The position numbers were made by a program, and so were the translations under genes. Positions 56,831 through 64,000 of a DNA stretch of 64,000 nt are shown in pieces. Source of the DNA: Schistocephalus solidus (Eukaryota > Platyhelminthes > Cestoda > Diphyllobothriidea > Diphyllobothriidae); the NCBI GenBank assembly GCA_017591395.1, contig WEDG01005032.1, positions 28,344 to 92,343 of the forward strand. Direction: 5' to 3'. A model generated the notes under the pieces. That model saw nothing but the letters and a program-made list of their open reading frames with translations. It had not been told where the DNA came from and did not search any database. Numbering within the stretch: position 1 is the stretch's first letter; each line of letters begins with the position of its first letter.

Positions 56831-59765
56831 ACTATGGCATAGTCAGAGCCTTTTCAATAAAATGAGTGTGCTTCGGATGTTTGTTGATGAAAAAACACCA
56901 GATATAATTTCCCTGACAGAAACGTGGCTCTCAGAAGATATTCGAGAACATGAAGTATCCCTCCGTGGTTATCAACTATCAAGAACAGATAGATGAAGCC
57001 ACGGAGGAGGAATCTCTGCTTATGTTAGCTCTAATATAACTGCGAGTTCCGAGATACATCCCATGACAGCAGAAGTTGAAGTTTTATCGTTAAATCGTAA
57101 AACATAATTCACCCGGCCACTGGCATTCACGGTTGCATACCATCCCTTAAAGCAGAATGTCGAACGCGATGTCATTCTCCTAACAGAGCTGACCAAGAAT
57201 TGCTTGAAAAAAAATGCCCTTATCGTTGGGGACTTTAATGCTCCCAATATCAACTGGGAAAGCTGGACTGTTTCGGGTCCAACGGATATATTCGGTCATT
57301 TTTTGGTTGAGATGGCAGGCAAAAAAATATTCTTACAGAATATACCCTTCGGGACACGAGTTAGGGAAGAGCAACGTTCCAATTGTCTAGACCTCGTGTT
57401 CACCCAAGACGAGAATAATTTGCTGGATTTACACGACCTACTGCCAACGGGTGCTAGCTACCACGTTGTTCTGCTCTTTGAGTATTCCATGTTCTCCTAG
57501 CCTGACTCACTAAAACAACTGTAAACAAACATCTGGAAGGGATGATTTTCCAGCATGCGCACGTAAATCTTCGCAATATCGTGGACAACCACATTATGGG
57601 GAAATGTGGACGAATGCTGGAGAGCGTTTAGCTCGTTGATTGAATGAAGTATTTATCTCAATTGTCCCCTAAAACGAAAGAAAACAAACATTTATCCGTT
57701 AAGGATAAACCATGAACTTCAGATCTCCTTTAAAAGAAGAACTAAGATGTAAAAACGGTTTCGACGAACGGGGAGTGTCAAACATTTGCAGAAATGCAAA
57801 CGACAACGGGGTGTCTGTAAGCATGAGGTTAACCAACTCCGAAGGAGCTATGAGTTTAACATACGACAGAACACTTTTCAGCATCCCAAGATCCTATACG
57901 GTTACATACGCAATAACCAAAGAAATCGTGACCAAATTCCAGCGCTGCGGTCCCAAATCGGAGTACTGGAAATGGATGACCAACGACAGCCTCAAGCATA
58001 TCTAGCTTCTTTTAGTTAGTATTCACTTATGAAACAAATCCTCCCCCACTCCCCTTCTCAAGGCATCGACAACATTCGGAAACGTTTGCATTAGAAAATA
58101 ATCTTTACTTATCACCAACATTGGTAAGGATTAAATTACTCCGCCTGAAACTTACCAAGATACCGTGATCAGATAGAATTCATCCGCATGCCCTTCGATA
58201 CTTGGCCCTTGTACCCTGTGAGCCGTCTTCTATGATATTCTAAAAGTTAATGAAAGAGGGTGAAGTACCACAGGAATGGAAAACTACCCTTATCCCCTCG
58301 ATCCACAAAGGAGGGTCCAAGCTGGAGTCGGGGAAATACCGTCCCAGTAGTTTTACCTGCATTTTGTGCAAGGCCATGGAAAAACTTATTAAGAGACATA
58401 TAATGAAGCATCTGGAGCAGAAGAACATATAATGTGCTGCCCAGCATGAATTTCGCTTTGTTCACTTATGTCTTACGAGTGGTCTTTACCCGCAGGAAAA
58501 ATAGACAAAAGCCATAGAGCAAGGCCGTCCAGTTGATGTCATTTTCTTTGACTTCAAGAAGGCGTTTGATAGCGTACCTCTTCACTGACTGTTACATAAA
58601 ATTTGGCCATGAGGTATCCAGGGTAACGTCCTTAAATTGATCAAGCGTTGCCTATCATGCAGACTGCAAAATGTACTTGTCGGCACCACTGAATCCGAGT
58701 GGGAAACAGCAGAAAGTGGTGTTCCGCAGGGTTCAGTCTTAGGTCCTCTTCTGTTCCTTATTTATGTAAAACGACTGCACTGATAATCTTGACTGTGATG
58801 CCATCATGTTTGCAGATGATATAAAAACTCTGGAAAACCATCAGCTCTGTTGAAGACGCGTAGAAATTAGACGAAAACCTTACAAATTGACAGTCTGCTC
58901 CAGCAAGTTGCTTATTACGTTTAATATACCCAAATGTGCAGTCTTACACTGGAAATCTAAGAGAAGACGTCTCCCCAAACACCAGTAGTACCTGAACTGA
59001 CTTCCCCTAAAATAAGATGATGCGCCTAAAGATCTAGGTATCTGGATAGCTTCTAACCTAATGCCCTCCGAACACTCTAACCAGCCGTCCAAAAGGCAAC
59101 GAGCGTCATGCACTGTATAAGGCGCGCTTTTATAGTCTTTCATCCGGAACTGTTTTCACGGATCTTCATAACATTCGTTTAACCACATTTGGAACACGGA
59201 ATGCCAGCATGGATGCCCTGGATGAATCAAGACAGTTATCCTATCGCGCAGGTGCACAGATGGGCATAATGAACGGTCATAGGTCCCTGTCATATCAGGA
59301 AAGACATCAAGCTAAACATGTTTCCTTTATCCTATAGACAAATGAGATGTGAACTGCTATGGATATTTCGAATTAGTCACGGGCATGTTTTGTTCGCTGC
59401 AAGCCGAAGCTTTCTTTGAGTTTAAAAACATGACTTACCTGCCGGGGCATCCATATAAGGTCAAACGCGAATGTAATTTACGCCTATTTCAACGAAACAT
59501 TTCTTTTCAGTCAGCAAAAGTGAAAGCTCGACCATGAAATCACTTCCAACGGCTCCTGCAGGACAATCTTCAGCCAACAACCCAAGCTTTGCTTAATGAT
59601 TTCAATTTATGTGTATCGTACAATTACACGTTTTGATGTAAAAGGGTACGAATTGTATTTCACCTTGTCTGTAAGTACTTGCATTAATAATTTCGATTGT
59701 GCATAAAATAGGGTTTACAAGGCCTATACCCGTTACCCTCAAAAATATAAAATATACAAGAAAAA
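56831..59765 (+). mobile_element. LINE-D, long copy
   Basis: Endonuclease, RT and C-terminus followed by a tail ending CCGTTACCCTCAAAAATATA (59740). Plus strand. Used here to align the split copy at 22005-28640. Frequent stops and shifts. Confidence 0.8.
56840..59540 (+). pseudogene. LINE-D ORF2 (endonuclease-RT), broken
   Basis: Endonuclease: PDIISLTETWLSEDIREHE-like codons with shifts, then an open frame NALIVGDFNAPNINWESW, GTRVREEQRSNCLDLVF and PTGASYHVVLLFEYSMF (SDH reads SYH). RT: IPSIHKGGSKLESGKYRPS, CKAMEKLIKRHIMKHLEQ, FFDFKKAFDSVP, SGVPQGSVLGPLLFLIY, IMFADDIKT (box kept). C-terminus: SFRQSAK-like codons at the end. Broken in at least ten places. Confidence 0.8.
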
Positions 59766-59779
59766 TTACCATTAACCCT

Positions 59780-62060
59780 GCCAACTGTGGACCACATTTT
59801 TCGCGAAGTCTAATAGAGGAACTGTTTTCACAAGGTTTTATCTTTGAGGTATATATACAGTTTCACCAGTTTATGAGGCAGCGCAGGAGATATGAACAAC
59901 TAATGCACATTGGGTTTTTATTCAAATACACACGTCTCAACCTGGACGTCAAAACTGGCACCAGCGTATTCCAACAGCTTATGGACACCGTAAGTTACAA
60001 ATTTCCCTGAAGACCGTTTGCCCACTTGGATGTCATGTTTTTGTCATCGAGCTGTGGAGATGCTTCAGGACTCGATAAGATCATTGAAAATGCTTGTTGA
60101 TTATGTCCACAAAATCAACATGGAAGAAACAAAGTTGCTTCGAAAAGAAATCCACCACATGGGATTTGTGGTATGCGAACAGGACGCTCACCAGGTCAGA
60201 GAGTTTCCGGCATTCAGCCTGTGAAGGTTGCCAGTATGTACGCAAGCTATAAAGCGTCATGCCGACTTGGTCGGCTGCTTCTCGCCATTTATTGACGAGG
60301 CGGCACAATTTCAGAAACTGCGCGCTAAACCGATTGCTTAGCAGATGTGATTTGACTGTGGTCTGCAGACTGCCGGAGAGCGTGGCAGTATGGCGGTGAA
60401 GGTTCGGTGAGTCAACTGGCGTGCTCTCTCACGATGTCGAAAAGCCAATAAAGGAGCTGGAATCGTGCAGGCAGATGCATTCGAGTGCGGGCTAGGCGGC
60501 GTTCTTCTTCAGAAGAGGTTCAGACTGAAATATGCTGCCACTAATGCATGTCGCAAAGATCACTGACGAGGCAGAGGACGCTATAGTCAGTGTCGAGAAA
60601 GATGCTGGTGATCCTCTTTGCAGTGCAGATTTCATCGGTACGCGGCGAGGAGTCTGATTCAAAATTCAGAACGGGCTTCAAAGTTCGCTCTACCACGACT
60701 CTGCCACGACTGGGCGTAAGTAACGAAAATCGAGGAATATGTGGACGTGCGAGCGATGATACGATGGCGACGGGTGCGGTGTCATCCAACAGAATTTACT
60801 CCTCGCGGCCGAACATGTATGCGCAAACACGCTGGCGATCCAGACGTGCGACGCAAAGTGTGTTTGTTTCAGAACGGTTGACCCGACGGAAGATAAGGTA
60901 CACACAACTATAAAGCCCTTCAGGAACCGGAAGGACGGTTTGCTGCAACACTGAAGAATGCACATATATATATGATGCTAGAGTGGTGATTCCAGCCAAA
61001 ACATAACCACCAAGTTTTTGCGTGAACTTCACACCGGACACCAGCGTATGACCCGTATGAAAAAGAGACCGAGAGGTTCGCTAGGCCATGAATTGATAAC
61101 GATGTGGAATCTTTGTTTTGAAGTTGCGGTTCATGTGGACATTTCGCTAAGAACCACCGAAAGTACCACTTCTGCCATGTCCGGATGACGAGACAATGAA
61201 CTAGAGTTTATATGGACTTCGTTTGACCATTTTTCAAGCGAATGTTTCTATAAGTCGTTTACGCATGGTCAAAGATGCCTAGACGTTTGTGACGTCACGG
61301 CAGGTATTGCCGAGGTCACATCAAAGAATACGGGAGAATTTACCTCAAGATATTGCCTCCCCATTGACATTGTGACGAAAGAACGGTACCCAGTTTACGC
61401 CATCACCGTTCCGATAGTTGTGCCAGAAATGGAGAATCCAACATCTGACGTCACCGCCACTTCAGCCCCAATGGAACCACGAAGCAGAACATTTTGTTGA
61501 CACATTCAAGAGAGCTATGGGAAAAATGTGGAACGCAGGGGTTAAAATGGACTACCTCAACGCTTCCGTCTGGCCCAAAGAACAACCCCGAAATCTTGGT
61601 GTTTAAACAGCAGCCGAGGGTTTTTGGCAGACAAGCTGATGTACGACTACAGTAACGAAAACCGGAGGTTTGAGGGTTCCCAACCGCTAAAGACTATTTT
61701 CGGGAGGGAAGATGTGTTTGGCCGAAATTACCAACCTGGCGAAACCGTGGGTAGAGTGCACTCTCAGAAAGTCGAGAGAGTTGTCTTCGAGGTGAAAAAT
61801 GACAACGGGGAATTAAATGACATGCGAAACCAGCAGATGGAGGTTAATCACAGAGGTCCATCTTTCAAAAAGTGGAAGGTTATACAGGGACGAGGTACCG
61901 CAGTCAGAGTCGCGACCCAGGCTAAAGAAGCACATGATGACTCACGCAGAAACAGGCCAAACCGACTGAGAAGGATGCGTGGAAACCAGACGGCCAATCA
62001 GTGTGCGCCACTGTACCGAGTGCGCCTGAAGCCCGACGCACGAGTGCGGGCTAAACTTTG
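59780..62060 (+). mobile_element. Second Ty3/Gypsy element, heavily decayed Pol
   Basis: RT remnant: RLNLDVKTGTSVFQQLMDTV (59935) and KLLRKEIHHMGFVVCEQD (60130). RNase H: QADAFECGLGGVLLQ (60470). Integrase: LRELHTGHQRMTRMK (61020), RVYMDFV-like core start (61205), QKWRIQHLTSPPLQPQWNHE and EHFVDTFKRAMGKM (61420-61540). End: NYQPGETVGRVHSQKVERVV with FEVKNDNGEL (61730). The order is right for a K02A2.6-like Gypsy pol. No LTRs recognised. The last frame (61624-62061) stays open for 145 residues. Not of the CsRn1 type. Confidence 0.75.
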
Positions 62061-62526
62061 ATAAGTTGCCGCGAGGATTCCATCGTGAGATGCGACCATT
62101 CAACGTAAACCAAGTTGAAGTCCATAAGGTTCCAGAACGCTCTCCCGCAATTATGACGCCATTGGCCGGAACATTTGAGAACGCCCAGAACTCAAAAATA
62201 GCAGAGTTTATGAGCTGTTTTTCTGCCAACCCAAAGTGGTTTTTTACAGAAACCCGCTTTGAATTTTCTATCACATCCGTCGAGATAGATCATGTACGAA
62301 GCCAAAAATGGTTGCTGAACCGGACTCATTACCTTTGGGAAACGTTTAAAACCAATGCGATAAGTTTTCATTCACGAATCTTATTAGTAAGAAGTTAAAT
62401 GTTAAAAAGAAACCCCGAAAAAGCATATAGTATATATACACCGATCTGCTTAGATGCATATGTTCTGTTGTGCCCTGGAGCTCAGACTAGAGCCCTCGCA
62501 GGTCGGTCGCATAGCGACGGGTAGCA
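62061..62526. other. Unassigned flank
   Basis: A plus-strand frame at 62066-62398 is open for 110 residues but shows no domain. It may be the non-coding end of the second Gypsy. Near 62430-62470 a short CACCGATCTGCTTA motif recurs at 62740 and, diverged, 62960, so the SINE-related cluster may begin here. Confidence 0.35.
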
Positions 62527-62716
62527 TATGATGAAATGGAACCGACAAAGACAAGGGAGACCGGAATGGCCATTTCTGGCTTATTTGCCGTCATCAGCCA
62601 GTCATAGCCAATCCCAAGTGTGGAACACCTGGGAGTTCAAACCCACGACTTTGGTATTTGAGTCAAACGCTCTACCATTGAGCCACGGGCTCGTTGTTTT
62701 GTCGGTTGTGATCGGG
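62527..62716 (-). mobile_element. tRNA-derived SINE (copy a)
   Basis: Minus strand. The tRNA-like head begins GAGCCCGTGGCTCAATGG TAGAGCG (A-box at 62686-62670); GGTTTGAACTCCC is the B-box (62641-62630). A body of about 100 bases with a hammerhead-like core follows, and the 3' end is CTTGTCTTTGTCGGTTCC. Pol III transcription from the internal A and B boxes is expected for this class. Design parallels the Sm-alpha SINE of schistosomes, a tRNA-derived SINE with a hammerhead ribozyme. Confidence 0.8.
62555..62610 (-). ncRNA. Hammerhead-ribozyme-like core in SINE
   Basis: In minus-strand order: stem I 5' arm GACTGG (62603-62598), CTGATGA (62597-62591), a 14-base stem II segment with GGC/GCC pairing and an AAATAA loop, GAAA (62576-62573), the palindrome ATGGCCAT as a minimal stem III, then U and the stem I 3' arm CCGGTC (62564-62559). 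Stem I pairs at all six positions (one U-G). Weak points: the first stem II pair reads C-A where G-C is usual, and the cleavage triplet would be AUU, not GUC. A stem III this short would favour dimers. Activity is not shown. Confidence 0.5.
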
Positions 62717-62739
62717 AATATGATGATAGTGTGGGGCTC

Positions 62740-62869
62740 ACCGATCTGCTTAAGGAACATGTATATCCCAGGTGTGCCACACTTGGGATTGGGTACTGAC
62801 TTTTGGCTGATGACGACTTATAAGCCAGAAATAGCATTCCGGTCTCCCTTGTCTTTTTTGTCGGTTTCA

Positions 62870-62872
<3 letters not shown>
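62740..62872 (+). mobile_element. SINE body (copy b), plus strand
   Basis: CCAGGTGTGCCACACTTGGG through GGCTGATGACG and AGCCAGAAATAGC to GGTCTCCCTTGTC repeats copy a in the opposite orientation. CTGATGA is at 62807-62813 and GAAA at 62828-62831. The tRNA head is missing or replaced. Confidence 0.75.

Positions 62873-62935
<63 letters not shown>
62873..62935. repeat. (AT)n microsatellite
   Basis: About thirty AT units directly after the end of SINE copy b. Confidence 0.95.
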
Positions 62936-62938
<3 letters not shown>

Positions 62939-62989
62939 GTATATATTGGTAATGGGGCGCTCACCGATCGGTTACATAGACTCCTCGAT

Positions 62990-63215
62990 CTGTGCCTTGG
63001 GGCTAACTCTCAAAACCCCGCCAGCAGCCGTAAGGCAGCTAAGTACATAGGCAGAATAATGACCGACAAAGACAAGGGAGACTGGAATGGCGGTCGGCAG
63101 TTCGAGCCTCGGGCGCCGCAGCGCCTGGGCTTGGGTATGGCTGGCTGATGACGGCGTATGAGCCAGAAAATTGTCATTTCTAGTCTCCCTTGTATTTTTG
63201 GTTGCTCTTTGGGGA
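62990..63215 (+). mobile_element. SINE (copy c), diverged
   Basis: Contains GACAAAGACAAGGGAGACTG GAATGG near 63065-63090, then TTCGAGCCTCGGGCG (B-box-like), then GGCTGGCTGATGACGGCG with AGCCAGAAAA, ending TAGTCTCCCTTG. CTGATGA is at 63145-63151. The stretch at 63062-63090 also looks like an inverted fragment of the family's 3' end, so this copy may be composite. Confidence 0.65.
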
Positions 63216-63329
63216 TGGGATCCTTTATTGGAGATAGCGTTGTACGTAATGGGGATGCTGGCTTGTGGGTGATGTGCATACCAAGGCAATTTAACTGCAG
63301 GGCGATTACTTTCCAGAGGCCCGCCGCCT

Positions 63330-64000
63330 ATATAGAGCGGGAGAATAATTTTTGTGCCTGGAGCCTGAGGCAGTTCTTTACAAAACTAACTGGATATCCG
63401 TTAGATGGAAACAACCGATACTGAAGTATTCAATCTCATATTTAAGGAGATTATCGCTGTTGCAATAACGTAGGTTCAGTGGAAGAGTAGTTCGGACGCA
63501 GTTTCTTTTTGAGCTACCAGGTAGTTGCTTCCATAGTGAAGATAATCTCTGCATTAAATTCTTTCAAATGGGGGCTTATTGCGAAGCTACCATCACTGCT
63601 AGATTCTCACGTCTAGAAACAGCAGGCTGTCACATACTGCCTCTTCACGAGGGAACTCTATGGTTGGGAGAACATCATTCAGCCTCTGATGCAGCCGCTC
63701 AACTTCTCAGTTCTTTTATGACGGAAAAAGTTGTCATCTACATAATAAAGTCAAATTGTGGACTTTCGCAGTTGCAAAACCTCTTTTTCTAGTCGCTGCA
63801 CTACCAATTCGGCAAGAAGTCATGATATTGGCGAGCATATCGGGGTTCATTTTACCTGTTGGAAGTACGTATTGTAGAATCGACAGTAGTTCTTAGGCAA
63901 AACTTGAGCAGTTCTATAGCATGCTGCGTTTGGAGTTCAACAGGATATTTCTGTAAGCGTTGGGCTACGCTCGGTGGAACAGAGTTCCGGATGCAGCTTC
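63330..64000 (-). mobile_element. Second Penelope-like element, cut by window edge
   Basis: Minus frames, 5' to 3': LLKFCLRTT, RFYNTYFQQVK followed by a stop and TPICSPIS (KGTPMGSPIS motif, altered), LLAELVVQRLEKEVLQL, YYVDDNFF (63750-63728; YVDD present), EFPREEAVCDSLLFLDVR and SNGYPVSFVKNCL (about 63400). These are Penelope RT motifs in order. The element continues beyond 64000. Frames shift, so it is dead. It is clearly diverged from the copy at 6150-8640. Confidence 0.75.

Noticed and set aside
62528..63148. 206-residue ORF
   Set aside because: It runs through two SINEs and the AT repeat (IYIYIYIY); not a protein gene.
63568..63792. 74-residue plus-strand frame
   Set aside because: Antisense to the Penelope RT motifs of the minus strand.
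1..64000. CRISPR arrays, bacterial operons, ribosome binding sites, rRNA genes
   Set aside because: No regular repeat-spacer pattern or rRNA sequence; the DNA is eukaryotic with spliced genes.

Overview
The window is eukaryotic and its signature is that of a parasitic flatworm. It shows short spliced introns with GT/AG ends, a CsRn1-type Ty3/Gypsy element with a CHCC Gag motif, Penelope-like elements with GIY-YIG domains, many CR1/Jockey-group LINEs, and tRNA-derived SINEs that resemble the Sm-alpha type. A LINE tail ending in a GLVGHLR zinc-finger motif recalls diphyllobothriid tapeworms (Spirometra, Schistocephalus). That last point is from memory and the species is not proven. Only two host genes can be supported; almost everything else is broken mobile DNA.

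Left third (1-12240): the 3' part of a spliced gene for an RRM-like protein (+ strand, exons up to 4455), with a degenerate SINE in one intron; a broken Penelope-like element on the minus strand (8640-6150); and a complete, spliced gene for 60S ribosomal protein L22 (10892-10348, minus). L22 is the firmest gene call in the window.

Middle (12240-44900): a Gypsy element with two 489/488-base LTRs and a 4-base target duplication sits inside an older LINE. After it come layers of LINE fragments, which I name A to H and X by family. One LINE-D copy (22005-28640) is cut into four pieces by three later insertions. LINE X (28641-34455), a long LINE A (34456-38880) and the best-preserved LINE, G (40326-43500), follow.

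Right third (44900-64000): LINE H on the minus strand; a second LINE A (48640-55856) carrying a LINE-B end and a LINE X inside it; a long LINE D; a decayed second Gypsy; a cluster of SINEs around an (AT)n tract; and a second Penelope-like element running off the right edge. The block 49822-54019 is an inverted copy of 29283-34146.

The most interesting signal is in the SINE at 62716-62527. Downstream of its tRNA-like head it carries an arrangement close to a hammerhead ribozyme: a CTGATGA core, a stem II, GAAA, a palindromic mini stem III, and a perfect or wobble stem I. Two non-identical cores are retained in neighbouring copies. A second unexplained signal is a stem-loop flanked by T-tracts in the 3' ends of two LINE families that otherwise look unrelated.
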